A stretch of DNA of 64,000 nucleotides from Microbacterium ginsengiterrae (GTDB taxonomy: Bacteria; Actinomycetota; Actinomycetes; Actinomycetales; Microbacteriaceae). Below, piece after piece: positions 18,950-27,956 of the stretch. The translations under genes and the position numbers were made by a program. Under the pieces are notes generated by a model. That model did not search any database. It was not told the origin of the DNA and saw only the letters and a program-made list of their open reading frames with translations. The stretch is from positions 2,790,001-2,854,000 of the forward strand of contig NZ_JACHMU010000001.1 in the NCBI RefSeq assembly GCF_014205075.1. Reading direction: 5' to 3'. Position 1 is the stretch's first letter. Each line of letters opens with the position of its first letter.

Positions 18950-20077
18950 TCAGCCGGCGAACGCCCCGCGGCGGATGTACGGAACGATGCGCTCCTCCGG
19001 GGTGAGGGCTCCGTGCTGCCCGACCATGCCCCTGGAGCGCTGGTCGTCTGCCGTCCCGTCGTAGAAGGCCCGGTTCCCGCGGGCGACGACGACGAGATCC
19101 CCGATCCGGTCGGTGGCATCCGCTGTCACCTCACCTCCGTACAGGCCTGACGCGATCACCTCATCCCTGCTGAGGACATCGGCCTCTCCCTCGCTGAAGC
19201 GCCGCCAGATGTCCAGGTGCGCGGCCGCATCGGCGCCCGGTTCGAGGTAGACGTGCAGCATCCGCGGTTCACCGCCGAAGTGACGGACGGCTCCGAGGCG
19301 AGCATCCCCCTCTGCGAGGACCACGTGGCGGTGTGCGGGCACGTCGACCATGCCGTGGTCCGCCGTGATGAGCACTCCGACGCCCCGCGGCGGCGCAGGC
19401 GCGAGGGCATGATCGATGTCCTCGAGGGCGGCGATCCATGCCTGCGAGTCGATCCCGTGCTGGTGCCCCGCCTTGTCGACCTCCGGCAGGTAGCAGTACA
19501 CCAGCGCACCCGGTTCGTCGGAGGCGAGCTGGTAGGCCAGCGCCACGCGTTCGGCCGGTGTCCTCGCCGAGACGAACGTCGCTCCGCGGAGGGTCGCGTT
19601 CGTGAACCCGCTGCGGGCGTAACTGGCGATGCCGACGGCGTATGCCGGGCGCCCCGCAGAGACCGCGCGCTCGAACACCGTCGGCTGCGGCTGCCATCGG
19701 TGCGGATCGATGCCATCCGATTCCCAGCCGGACAGGAGGTTGACCAGGCGGTCTCTGCTCCGGTCGAGCACGCGGTAGCCGACCAGGCCGTGTCGGCCCG
19801 GCTCGACGCCGGTGAGGATCGAGGTGAGCGCCGCAGCCGTGGTGGTCGGGAAGGCCGAGTACGCGACGTCCTTCTTGCCCACGCCGGCGGAGAGGTGCCG
19901 AGCGTGCCCCGCATGGGCGCGAAGCTGGATCGCGCCCAGACCGTCCACGATGACCACGACGACCGAGCGTGCCGGGGCGAGCCCACCCGTTCCGCCCTCG
20001 AGCGAGGCGAGGAGGTCCCCCGCCACCCCGTGGATGTTCCGGGCTGTCGCAGGCGTGGTCGGTAGAATCGGTGACAC
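18950..20077 (-). CDS. Alkaline phosphatase superfamily protein (nucleotide pyrophosphatase/phosphodiesterase type)
   Basis: The protein is 375 residues from GTG 20077. The fold signature is visible: metal ligand in VVVVIVDGLGAIQL, nucleophile Thr region SAFPTTTAAALTSILTG, then PEVDKAGHQHGIDS and ITADHGMVDVPAHRH, which provide the metal-binding Asp and His residues. Related enzymes hydrolyse phosphodiester or pyrophosphate bonds. There is no signal peptide, so it probably acts in the cytoplasm. The gene is often found between sepH and the topoisomerase genes in actinobacteria. Substrate is unknown. Confidence 0.85.
   Translation of the reverse strand: MSPILPTTPATARNIHGVAGDLLASLEGGTGGLAPARSVVVVIVDGLGAIQLRAHAGHARHLSAGVGKKDVAYSAFPTTTAAALTSILTGVEPGRHGLVGYRVLDRSRDRLVNLLSGWESDGIDPHRWQPQPTVFERAVSAGRPAYAVGIASYARSGFTNATLRGATFVSARTPAERVALAYQLASDEPGALVYCYLPEVDKAGHQHGIDSQAWIAALEDIDHALAPAPPRGVGVLITADHGMVDVPAHRHVVLAEGDARLGAVRHFGGEPRMLHVYLEPGADAAAHLDIWRRFSEGEADVLSRDEVIASGLYGGEVTADATDRIGDLVVVARGNRAFYDGTADDQRSRGMVGQHGALTPEERIVPYIRRGAFAG
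20063..20068 (+). promoter_or_regulatory. -10 element (TAGAAT) for parC
   Basis: TAGAAT predicts a transcript start near 20075 and a leader of about 46 bases with CAGGAAG before the parC ATG. The element lies within the 5' end of the divergent phosphodiesterase gene. Confidence 0.4.
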
Positions 20078-20120
20078 CCGAGCCAGTCTTCCACAGGCTC
20101 AGCTACGTCCCAGGAAGTCC

Positions 20121-22565
20121 ATGCCCCGCACTGAACCCGCCGAGCCCGTCGAGGAGCGCATCCAGGACATCGACCTGTCCAATGAGATGCAGGGTTCGTT
20201 CCTCGAGTACGCCTACTCGGTGATCTACTCCCGCGCACTGCCCGATGCTCGCGACGGTCTGAAGCCCGTTCAGCGACGCATCCTCTACCAGATGGCGGAG
20301 ATGGGCCTGCGGCCGGAGCGCGGACACGTCAAGAGCGCCCGCGTCGTCGGCGAGGTCATGGGCAAGCTCCATCCGCACGGCGACTCGGCGATCTACGACG
20401 CCCTCGTGCGGCTGTCGCAGGACTTCGCCCTGCGCGTCCCGCTCGTGGACGGCCACGGCAACTTCGGCTCCCTCGACGACGGCCCAGCCGCGTCCCGGTA
20501 CACCGAGGCTCGGCTCGCTCCGCCCTCGCTCGCCCTGACCGAGAGCCTCGATGAGGACGTCGTCGACTTCGTCCCCAACTACGACGGCCAGTTCCAGCAG
20601 CCCTCCGTGCTGCCGGCGGCCTTCCCGAACCTGCTCGTGAACGGTGCGAGCGGGATCGCGGTCGGCATGGCGACGAACATGGCCCCGCACAACCTCATCG
20701 AGGTCGTCGCCGCCGCGACGCACCTGCTCGAGAATCCGGACGCCACGGTCGAGCAACTCATGGAGTACGTCCCCGGCCCGGACTTCCCGTCCGGCGGGAT
20801 CCTCATGGGTCTCGACGGCGTCCGTGACGCCTACACCAACGGCCGCGGCGCCCTACGGGTGCGCGGCAAGGTGTCCGTCGAACCGCTCGGTCCCCGCCGG
20901 ACCGGCATCATCGTCACCGAGCTGCCGTACATGGTGGGCCCGGAGCGACTGATCGAGAAGATCAGGGATGCCGTGCAGGCGAAGAAGCTGCAGGGCATCA
21001 GCGACGTCAACGACCTCACCGACCGCGCGCACGGCCTCCGTGTCGCGATCGGCATCAAGACGGGCTTCGATCCGAACGCCGTGCTCGAGCAGCTGTACCG
21101 CCTGACCCCGCTCGAGGACTCGTTCAGCATCAACAACGTCGCCCTCGTGGACGGCCAGCCGCGCACGCTCGGCCTCAAGGAGATGCTCAGCGTCTACGTC
21201 GGGCACCGCCTCGAGGTGGTCACACGCCGCAGCCGCTTCCGTCTCGCCCGTCGGGAGGAGCGTCTCCACCTCGTCGAGGGGCTGCTCGTCGCGATCCTCG
21301 ACATCGACGAGGTCATTCAGGTCATCCGCTCCTCGGACGACTCGGAACAGGCGCGCGGACGCCTTCGCCAGGTCTTCGATCTCTCGGACGCGCAGGCCGA
21401 ATACATCCTCGAGTTGCGTCTTCGCCGCCTCACCAAGTTCTCCCGCATCGAGCTCGAGGCGGAGCGCGAAAAGTTGCTCGCCGAGATCGCCGAGCTGCGC
21501 GAACTGCTCGGCAGCGAACAGCTTCTGCGCGCACAGGTCGCCTCCGAGCTGGACGCCGTCGCCGAGGCGTACGGCACTCCGCGTCGCACCCTGCTCCTCA
21601 ACGCCTCGCCGCCCAAGCCCCGCAGCTCGAAGGCGCCGGTGGACCTCCAGATCGCCGACAGCCCCACGGTCGTCGTGCTCTCCACGACCGGGAAGGCGGT
21701 CCGAGTCGACCTCGCTGACGGACAGCTGCTGCAGCGCGCACCACGACGCAGCAAGCACGATGCCGTCCTGGCATCGCTGACCACCACCACGCGCAGCGAG
21801 ATCGGCGCGGTGACCACGGCGGGCCGTGTCCTTCGGTTCTCCCCGGTGGATCTTCCATCGGTGCCGTCATCCTCCGTCCACCTCTCCGCCGGTGTGGCTC
21901 TGCGCGATTACATCGGGCTGCTCGACAAGAGCGAACGCGTCGTCGCCCTGATCCGCTTCGACGACGACACGCCACTCGCGCTGGGCACCCGTGGCGGCGT
22001 CGTCAAGCGCGTCGTCCCGTCGGCGTTGCCCGTGCGTCCGGAGACCGAGGTCATCGGCCTGAAGGCCGGCGACGCCGTCGTCGGCGCGGCAAGTGCTCCG
22101 GACGACGCCGAGCTCGTCTTCGTCACCTCTGACGCCCAGTTGCTGCACTACCCGGCATCCGCCGTCCGCCCGCAGGGTGGTCCGGCAGGCGGTATGGCCG
22201 GCGTGAAGGTCTCCACGAAGGCCGAGGTCGTCGCCTTCGCCGTGGTCACCGCACCGGAGGACGCGATCGTGGTCACCGTGTCCGGAGCGGATGGCACCAT
22301 CGCTGGTACGGATGCCGGCCGCGCGAAGGCATCGATGTTCACGGAGTTCCCCTCCAAGGGACGGGCGACCGGCGGTGTCCGGGCCCACTCGTTCCTCAAG
22401 GGCGAGGACCGGCTGCGTCTGGCGTGGGTCGGTCCGCAGGTCGCGGTCGCCGTCGGCACGGACGGCTCGGCACGGACACTTCCGGAACCGGTCTCCAAGC
22501 GGGATGCCTCGGGACAGGTCCTGGACGCCGTCATCGGCTCCGTCGGTACCGTCCTCGGCGCCTGA
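20121..22565 (+). CDS. parC: DNA topoisomerase IV subunit A
   Basis: The protein is 814 residues from ATG 20121, with CAGGAAG upstream. It is a type IIA topoisomerase A subunit. The winged-helix and tower region has catalytic Tyr127 (AASRYTEARL) and the quinolone-determining segment HPHGDSAIYDAL (84-95). The coiled coil spans about 440-490 and a beta-pinwheel C-terminal domain follows from about 520. It breaks and rejoins DNA for decatenation of daughter chromosomes. The partner ParE is encoded convergently just downstream. Assignment to topo IV rather than gyrase rests on this location away from dnaA/gyrB and on the ParE sequence; gyrA itself would be elsewhere. Confidence 0.88.
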   Translation: MPRTEPAEPVEERIQDIDLSNEMQGSFLEYAYSVIYSRALPDARDGLKPVQRRILYQMAEMGLRPERGHVKSARVVGEVMGKLHPHGDSAIYDALVRLSQDFALRVPLVDGHGNFGSLDDGPAASRYTEARLAPPSLALTESLDEDVVDFVPNYDGQFQQPSVLPAAFPNLLVNGASGIAVGMATNMAPHNLIEVVAAATHLLENPDATVEQLMEYVPGPDFPSGGILMGLDGVRDAYTNGRGALRVRGKVSVEPLGPRRTGIIVTELPYMVGPERLIEKIRDAVQAKKLQGISDVNDLTDRAHGLRVAIGIKTGFDPNAVLEQLYRLTPLEDSFSINNVALVDGQPRTLGLKEMLSVYVGHRLEVVTRRSRFRLARREERLHLVEGLLVAILDIDEVIQVIRSSDDSEQARGRLRQVFDLSDAQAEYILELRLRRLTKFSRIELEAEREKLLAEIAELRELLGSEQLLRAQVASELDAVAEAYGTPRRTLLLNASPPKPRSSKAPVDLQIADSPTVVVLSTTGKAVRVDLADGQLLQRAPRRSKHDAVLASLTTTTRSEIGAVTTAGRVLRFSPVDLPSVPSSSVHLSAGVALRDYIGLLDKSERVVALIRFDDDTPLALGTRGGVVKRVVPSALPVRPETEVIGLKAGDAVVGAASAPDDAELVFVTSDAQLLHYPASAVRPQGGPAGGMAGVKVSTKAEVVAFAVVTAPEDAIVVTVSGADGTIAGTDAGRAKASMFTEFPSKGRATGGVRAHSFLKGEDRLRLAWVGPQVAVAVGTDGSARTLPEPVSKRDASGQVLDAVIGSVGTVLGA

Positions 22566-22652
22566 CATCCGCGCACCGGCGCGCTCGAGGCTGCGCCTCA
22601 CCGCCGCCGAGCTCGCACGGCGACGCCGGACGGCCCCGCGGCGCGGGTGGCG

Positions 22653-24731
22653 TCAGGCGTCGATGGACTCGCGCGAGAGCTGGTCGGACGACTCGACGAT
22701 GAACTCGCGGCGAGGGGCGACCTCATTGCCCATGAGGAGCTCGAAGACGCGACCGGCGGCCTCGGCATCCTCCATCCGCACGCGGCGGAGAAGACGACCC
22801 GACTTGTCCATCGTCGTGTTCGCGAGCTGATCCGCGTCCATCTCGCCGAGACCTTTGTACCGCTGGATCGGTTCGTGCCAGCGCTTGTTCTGCTTGCGCA
22901 GCTTGGCCAGCAGGGTGTGGAGCTCCTGCTCGGAGTACGTGTAGATCGTCTCGTTCGGCTTCGAGCCCGGATTGATGACGATGACGCGATGCAGCGGCGG
23001 TACGGCCGCGAACACGCGTCCCTCTTCGATGAGCGGCCGCATGTACCGGAAGAACAGCGTGAGCAGCAGCGTCCGGATGTGCGCGCCGTCGACGTCGGCG
23101 TCGCTCATGAGGATGATCTTGCCGTAGCGTGCCTGGTCGATGTCGAACGTGCGCCCCGAACCCGCACCGATCACCTGGATGATCGCCGCGCATTCGGCGT
23201 TGGACAGCATGTCGCCGATGGAGGCGCGCTGGACGTTGAGGATCTTGCCCCGGATGGGCAGCAGAGCCTGGAACTCACTGTTGCGGGCACGGCGCGCCGT
23301 ACCAAGAGCCGAGTCCCCCTCGACGATGAACAGCTCGCTGCGGGTGACGTCGTTGGATCGGCAGTCGACGAGCTTCGCCGGCAGGGACGACGACTCCAGT
23401 GCGTTCTTGCGGCGCTGGGTCTCCTTGTGCGCACGGGCGGACACGCGCGCCTTCATCTCCGAGACGACCTTGTCCAGGAGCTGGCTGGCCTGGTTCTTGT
23501 CGTCGCGCTTGGTGGAGGAGAACCGGGCGCCGAGCTCCTTGCGGAGCACCTGAGCGACGATCTGTCGGACGGCCGGAGTGCCGAGGACCTCCTTGGTCTG
23601 GCCCTCGAACTGCGGCTCCGGCACTTCGACCGTGAGCACCGCGGTGAGGCCGGCGAGGACGTCGTCCTTCTCCACCTTGTCGTTTCCGACCTTCAGCCGG
23701 CGGGCGTTCTGCTCGACCTGCGCTCGCAGGACCTTCAGCAACTCCTGCTCGAAGCCCTGCTGGTGCGTGCCGCCCTTGGGAGTCGCGATGATGTTGACGA
23801 ACGACCGCGTGACGGTGTCGTACCCGGTACCCCATCGCATGGCGAGATCGACCCGGCACTCCCGCTCGACCTCCGTGGAGGCCATGTGTCCGTCCGGCTG
23901 CAGGACGGGCACGGTCTCCTTGAACGTGCCCGACCCCTGGATCCGCCAGGTGTCGGTGATCGGCGGATCGACCGCGAGGTAGTCGACGAACTCCGAGATC
24001 CCACCCTCGTAGTGGAACGAGGTCTCCTTGACCTCCTCCTCGCGTTCGTCCCGGATCACCAGTTCGAGGCCGGGGACGAGGAACGCCGTCTGACGCGCGC
24101 GCATCTCGAGCTCGCCGACCTTGAACTCGGCATCCTTCGTGAAGATCTGACGGTCGGCCCAGTAGCGCACGCGCGTTCCCGTGACGCCTCGAGGAGCCTT
24201 GCCGATGACCCGCAACTCGCTGCTCTTCTCGAACGGCGTGAACTTCGCATCCGGTCGCTTCTCGCCGGAATCCGCGAAGATCCCCGGCTCGCCGCGGTGG
24301 AACGACATCGCGTAGGTCTTGCCGCCGCGGTCGACCTCGACGTCGAGCCGCTCGGAGAGCGCGTTGACGACGGAGGCGCCGACGCCGTGGAGGCCACCGG
24401 ATGCGGCGTACGAACCCCCGCCGAACTTGCCGCCGGCGTGGAGTTTCGTGAAGACCACTTCGACACCCGTCAGGCCGGTGCGGGGCTCGACGTCGACGGG
24501 GATACCGCGTCCGCGGTCATGCACCTCGACGCTGCCATCGGGGTGGAGGATGGTCTCGATCCTGGTGCCGTTGCCGGCGACGGCCTCGTCGACGGCGTTG
24601 TCGATGATCTCCCAGAGGCAGTGCATGAGCCCGGGCGAACCGTTCGACCCGATGTACATGCCTGGTCGTTTACGGACTGCTTCGAGTCCTTCGAGCACCT
24701 GGAGATGATGGGCGGAATACTCGGCGGTCAC
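22653..24731 (-). CDS. parE: DNA topoisomerase IV subunit B
   Basis: The protein is 692 residues from GTG 24731, chosen because TAGACT lies eight bases upstream and the family begins TAEYSAHHLQVLEGLEAVRKRPGMY. The GHKL ATPase domain has Asn45 (EIIDNAVDEA), DRGRGIPVD and GLHGVGASVVNAL. The transducer follows. The Toprim domain carries FIVEGDSALGTARRARN and DADVDGAHIRTLL, and the C-terminus has QRYKGLGEMDADQL. EGDSALG in place of gyrase's EGDSAGG supports topo IV. It provides the ATP-driven strand gate for ParC. It is convergent with parC, with 87 bp between the stops. Confidence 0.88.
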   Translation of the reverse strand: MTAEYSAHHLQVLEGLEAVRKRPGMYIGSNGSPGLMHCLWEIIDNAVDEAVAGNGTRIETILHPDGSVEVHDRGRGIPVDVEPRTGLTGVEVVFTKLHAGGKFGGGSYAASGGLHGVGASVVNALSERLDVEVDRGGKTYAMSFHRGEPGIFADSGEKRPDAKFTPFEKSSELRVIGKAPRGVTGTRVRYWADRQIFTKDAEFKVGELEMRARQTAFLVPGLELVIRDEREEEVKETSFHYEGGISEFVDYLAVDPPITDTWRIQGSGTFKETVPVLQPDGHMASTEVERECRVDLAMRWGTGYDTVTRSFVNIIATPKGGTHQQGFEQELLKVLRAQVEQNARRLKVGNDKVEKDDVLAGLTAVLTVEVPEPQFEGQTKEVLGTPAVRQIVAQVLRKELGARFSSTKRDDKNQASQLLDKVVSEMKARVSARAHKETQRRKNALESSSLPAKLVDCRSNDVTRSELFIVEGDSALGTARRARNSEFQALLPIRGKILNVQRASIGDMLSNAECAAIIQVIGAGSGRTFDIDQARYGKIILMSDADVDGAHIRTLLLTLFFRYMRPLIEEGRVFAAVPPLHRVIVINPGSKPNETIYTYSEQELHTLLAKLRKQNKRWHEPIQRYKGLGEMDADQLANTTMDKSGRLLRRVRMEDAEAAGRVFELLMGNEVAPRREFIVESSDQLSRESIDA

Positions 24732-24739
24732 AAGGATCA

Positions 24740-24745
24740 AGTCTA
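24740..24745 (-). promoter_or_regulatory. -10 element (TAGACT) for parE
   Basis: TAGACT on the minus strand is eight bases from the GTG at 24731. There is no ribosome-binding motif, so the message is probably leaderless. This decides the start. Confidence 0.45.
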
Positions 24746-24912
24746 TTCGCCGCCTCGCCACGAGGCCTGCAGACACTCCCCGATCGTGCCGCCCGGCCGC
24801 ACGCGCGTACGCGCTGAGCGAAACACGCCGCCTTCCGGGTATGACTCACAGCAGACCGTGGTTGTATTGAGCACATTCGAAAACGGACGCCGATACCCGA
24901 GGAGGCACCGAG

Positions 24913-25131
24913 ATGAACGCTACAACCGAACGTGACACCTCCATGGTCGAGTACCGCTTGACGGCGATGGACCGCTGTGACTCCTGTGGAGCGCAGGCGT
25001 ACATCGCCGCAGAGGTCAACGGCTCCGAGCTGCTGTTCTGCGCACACCACGGACGCAAGTACGAAGAGAAGCTGCGCAGCATCGCCACGTCGTGGCACGA
25101 CGAGACGGCTCGTCTCGTCGACGCCGTCTGA
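24913..25131 (+). CDS. Small zinc-ribbon protein of the DUF7455 type
   Basis: The protein is 72 residues from ATG 24913, preceded by GAGGAGG. Conserved features are TAMDRCDSCGAQAYI followed by LLFCAHHGRKYE, which together form a probable Cys/His zinc site, then a C-terminal helix. Homologues of this length sit beside topoisomerase and sigma-factor genes throughout actinobacteria. Function is unknown. It is followed after 18 bp by a hairpin shared with the convergent racemase gene. Confidence 0.85.
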   Translation: MNATTERDTSMVEYRLTAMDRCDSCGAQAYIAAEVNGSELLFCAHHGRKYEEKLRSIATSWHDETARLVDAV

Positions 25132-25149
25132 CGCCGACCAGGACATCCC

Positions 25150-25184
25150 GAATCGCGATCCGCTGACTCAGCGGGTCGCGATTC
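25150..25184. terminator. Hairpin between DUF7455 and the alr gene
   Basis: A 17-bp stem (25150-25166 with 25168-25184, one G-T wobble) has almost no loop, so the inner pairs must open. It is followed by TTCT on the plus strand and overlaps the last codons of the convergent alr gene. Confidence 0.7.
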
Positions 25185-26205
25185 TTCTGACCGCGGGTGT
25201 CAGTCTTGTCACGATCTCCTCGCCGACCGTGTCGATCCGCTCCGCCAGAGCCGTGGCGTCGGGCTCGCCGTGATCACCCGGGCCGAAGATGGTGACCGCA
25301 TCGCCTCGCGAGGCGCCGCTCCACGCGTCGACCGTCATACGGGTGTCACCGATGGCGCGGATCGCTCGCGGCCCCGCTGGGGTGCCGACGGGCGCGCCGA
25401 CGAGGTTCGACGGGAAGCCGTGCAGGGCCCCGATACCGACGTCGACGGTGTCCGCGCGTGCGTCGATCACAGGTGCGCTGAGCGTCGCGACCGGGCCGAT
25501 CCCGGGGATCTCCGGGCCGTCGGCTGACCGGATGCCGTAGCAGAACGCTCCGATGCGGCACACGCTCGCCCGCAGCTCCGGACGCCACCATGACGCCGCG
25601 GATGCCGTGAGGTGCGTGTCGGCCGGGTCGATACCTGCCGCACGGAGCACTTCGAGTGCATGGCGGAACACACCGGCTGCCGCGTCGTCCTCGGCATCGC
25701 TGGCTTCGGCGAGGTGGCTCCAGAGCCCGACCACCCGGAGCAGTCCGGCGCGCTGAGCGCCATCGACCTCCGCGACGAACGCCGGCCAGCGCTCGGGGCG
25801 CACGCCGTTGCGGTGCAGACCCGTGTCGATCTTCAGGTGCACGGCAGCGGTGCGCTCCCGGTCCCGGGCGACGGCGAGCACACGGCGCAGGTAGTCCTCG
25901 TCTCCGATACCGAGCTCGAGGCCGGCGTCCAGCGCCCGCGCGATCTCCCCATCGGTGGACGTCGCCCATGCGAACACACGGGCGTGCGGACGCCGCGCGC
26001 GCACACGCTCCCCCGTCTCGACGTCGAAGCTGCCGAAGCGGTCCAGCGCCGGATCCGCGGACAGTGCGTCCAGCACCCACTCGACGCCGTGGCCGTACGC
26101 ATCGTCCTTCATCGCCAGCATGAGAACCGACGGCGCGATGCGGCGTCGCACCGCCGCGACGTTGCGCACGAGCCGTCCGGTGGAGAGCTCGAGGACCGGT
26201 GTCAT
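25168..26205 (-). CDS. Alanine racemase homologue, barrel subunit (PLP Lys present, catalytic Tyr region missing)
   Basis: The protein is 345 residues from ATG 26205 (TGATG overlap with the previous stop); ATG 26217 would give a 13-bp overlap. It is a fold-III PLP enzyme with an apparently complete TIM barrel: Lys33 in MLAMKDDAYGHG, the HLKIDTGLHRNG strand (Arg132), His164 in WSHLAEASD, and Arg217 in CRIGAFCYG. The C-terminal beta domain is degenerate. The VSYG motif that carries catalytic Tyr265 in Geobacillus Alr is absent, GYADG is replaced by GALHG, and GRxxMDQ is replaced by GDTRMTVDA. On its own it should be a poor racemase. The missing pieces are all present in the upstream-coupled gene 26205-26894, so I infer a heterodimer. 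D-alanine supply by a second, normal alr elsewhere is possible. Confidence 0.8.
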   Translation of the reverse strand: MTPVLELSTGRLVRNVAAVRRRIAPSVLMLAMKDDAYGHGVEWVLDALSADPALDRFGSFDVETGERVRARRPHARVFAWATSTDGEIARALDAGLELGIGDEDYLRRVLAVARDRERTAAVHLKIDTGLHRNGVRPERWPAFVAEVDGAQRAGLLRVVGLWSHLAEASDAEDDAAAGVFRHALEVLRAAGIDPADTHLTASAASWWRPELRASVCRIGAFCYGIRSADGPEIPGIGPVATLSAPVIDARADTVDVGIGALHGFPSNLVGAPVGTPAGPRAIRAIGDTRMTVDAWSGASRGDAVTIFGPGDHGEPDATALAERIDTVGEEIVTRLTPAVRRIATR

Positions 26206-26894
26206 CAGTCCGTCCATTCACGCACCGCCTTCGCACCGACGACCGCGACGAGTTCCGTCGCCCGCAGGCCGGTCACCTGCGTCCACGTCTGCAGCTCGTC
26301 GACGGCGGGGCCGGCGCCGAAGTACACGACCTCGCCGCCGAGTCCGCCGGCGGCATCCGTCGTCTGCAGATCGATCACGCACACGTCCATCGCGACCCGT
26401 CCCACGATGGGCCTCAGCTGCGCGCCGACGGCCACCTGCGCGTGGTTGCCCAACGCGCGCACGATGCCCTGCGCGTACCCACCGGTGACGAGCGCGATGG
26501 TGGTGTCGTGTTCTGCCGTGAAGGTGTATCCGTAGGAGACCGACTCGCCTGCGCGCAGTGGCTTGTGCGACAGCATCCGCCCCGTGAGGGTCATCGCGGG
26601 GCGACGGCCCGAGCCCGGCAGCCCGTACAGCATCGCGCTGTCGATGTCCGGCTCCGCATCGGTCAGTACCTCGACGCCGTCTTCGGCGAGAGAGGCCGCG
26701 AGCTGCGGGTCCTCCACGACGATGCGGCGGATGCCCGCATCGCGAACCGCGAGAGCCGTCTGCCGAACACCGTGGCCGAACGCGTCAGCACGCAGGTCGG
26801 CGGTCTCGCCTCCGGCCTCGGCCGCGACGCGTGCCGATTCGCGCAGCGCACTCAGCGAGATCACCGCGCGCGGAAGACTGCCGGACGCGGTCAC
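26205..26894 (-). CDS. Alanine racemase homologue, tyrosine-donor subunit (barrel truncated, PLP Lys replaced by Arg)
   Basis: The protein is 229 residues from GTG 26894, a GTGA overlap with the ATP-grasp stop. Alanine racemases have about 360-380 residues. The first strand and helix remain (RAVISLSALRESARV), and the PLP motif reads LRADAFGHG, with Arg35 where the Schiff-base Lys should be. The frame then passes directly to SAMLYGLPGSG, so about five of the eight barrel units, with the equivalents of Arg136, His166 and Arg219, are missing. The C-terminal beta domain is complete: Tyr121 in SVSYGYTFTAE, Tyr140 in GGYAQG, and Met169 in GRVAMD. In the Alr dimer this Tyr acts in the partner's active site, so this protein can complete the barrel protein encoded next door. 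Confidence 0.8.
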   Translation of the reverse strand: MTASGSLPRAVISLSALRESARVAAEAGGETADLRADAFGHGVRQTALAVRDAGIRRIVVEDPQLAASLAEDGVEVLTDAEPDIDSAMLYGLPGSGRRPAMTLTGRMLSHKPLRAGESVSYGYTFTAEHDTTIALVTGGYAQGIVRALGNHAQVAVGAQLRPIVGRVAMDVCVIDLQTTDAAGGLGGEVVYFGAGPAVDELQTWTQVTGLRATELVAVVGAKAVREWTD

Positions 26895-27922
26895 TTCCTG
26901 CTGGCCTCGATCACCGGACGGTGCCGCGCTCGGCTGCCGGTACGGATGCCGGTCGCACTGACCCGCGTCTCATACAGGCCGGGCGTCCAGTTGCCCTCGA
27001 TGAGCACGGGTCCGTCGGGCGTGACGGCGACGTCCCAGCCCACGTACGGCACGGTGGGGACCTCCTGAGCCGCGCGGGTGACGAGGTCGACGACCTGATC
27101 CCACATCGGCACCTCGAAGTCGACGATCGAGCGTCCGGAGTCGGGGTGCGTCTCGTAGCGGGACTTGTGCTTCCCGGTGTGGCCGGGACCGAACGACTTG
27201 CCGCTCTCGTCGATCATGGTGAAGAAGCCGCCCCAGGTGAACTGGTCGCTCACCGCTCCACGGCCGAACTTCTGGGCCGCCATCAGCACGTGGACCTTCT
27301 CGCCGTCGAAGAAGGTCGCCACGCGCGTGGTGTTGACCGTCCCCTCGCAGTACTCGGCGAGGTACGGGTGCTGGACGATGCGCTGCTCGATGAGGCGCTG
27401 CCCCTTGTCGCGGAGCTCGTCGCGGAACGCGTTCCAATCCGTGACCTCTGCGGCGTCGTACCGGAAGACGCCCTTGCCCTCTCGCCCGACCGGGGTCTTG
27501 GCGATGAACACCGGATTCTTCTCGGCGAACGCGCGGAAGCCGTCGGCATCCACCTCGTCGAGGTCGATCCAGTCGCGCCCGAGGTACTCGGAGAAGCGCC
27601 TGTTGAAGGTGAGCTTGTTCTCAAACTGCAGCACGTCCGTGCGGTCATTCAGCGCCTGCGCCACGTGATGCTGGACGAGCGAGGTCATGAACGTCTTCCG
27701 CTCCGCCTTGGTCAACAGCGCGAAGTCCGCCTCGTAGTAGTCGATGTAGGCCGTGTCGTGGAAGGCGGCCCACACGAGCATGTCGACGAAGATGCGCGGG
27801 GCCCACTTGTCCTGCTCCTTCGCGATCTGGGTGGCGAACGACCACACCCTGCCGACGTCGAACGATCGCAGTCGCTTCAGGATGTATTTCAGGCGCGCTG
27901 TGAGCGCGACGTCTCGAGACAA
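26891..27922 (-). CDS. Sugar-transfer-associated ATP-grasp ligase, paralogue 1
   Basis: The protein is 343 residues from TTG 27922. I prefer this start because CGAAAGGG lies five bases upstream and the length then equals that of the divergent paralogue; an in-frame ATG further up lacks support. A helical N-terminus (about 1-100) precedes an ATP-grasp domain of the ATPgrasp_ST type: VFIAKTPVGREGKG (ATP-binding Lys and Gly-rich loop), RLIEQRIVQHP, NTTRVATF, and the metal-binding end YVGWDVAVTPDG..LIEGN. ATP-grasp enzymes ligate a carboxylate to an amine through acyl phosphate. It overlaps the racemase-like gene by four bases, so it leads the ligase-racemase-racemase operon. Substrates are unknown. 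Confidence 0.82.
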   Translation of the reverse strand: MSRDVALTARLKYILKRLRSFDVGRVWSFATQIAKEQDKWAPRIFVDMLVWAAFHDTAYIDYYEADFALLTKAERKTFMTSLVQHHVAQALNDRTDVLQFENKLTFNRRFSEYLGRDWIDLDEVDADGFRAFAEKNPVFIAKTPVGREGKGVFRYDAAEVTDWNAFRDELRDKGQRLIEQRIVQHPYLAEYCEGTVNTTRVATFFDGEKVHVLMAAQKFGRGAVSDQFTWGGFFTMIDESGKSFGPGHTGKHKSRYETHPDSGRSIVDFEVPMWDQVVDLVTRAAQEVPTVPYVGWDVAVTPDGPVLIEGNWTPGLYETRVSATGIRTGSRARHRPVIEASRK

Positions 27923-27956
27923 AACGACCCTTTCGAGATGGACGGTCCGACATCCC

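Noticed and set aside
20121-24731. DNA gyrase (gyrA/gyrB) instead of topoisomerase IV
   Set aside because: The subunits are convergent and far from any dnaA/recF context, and the Toprim motif is EGDSALG. Topo IV is more likely, though only a genome-wide check for gyrA/gyrB is final.
25168-26894. A single alanine racemase gene broken by a frameshift
   Set aside because: Both parts carry their own version of the N-terminal KADAYGHG-like motif and their own C-terminal region, so they are two paralogues and not halves of one gene. The overlap is a clean stop/start and both frames are intact.
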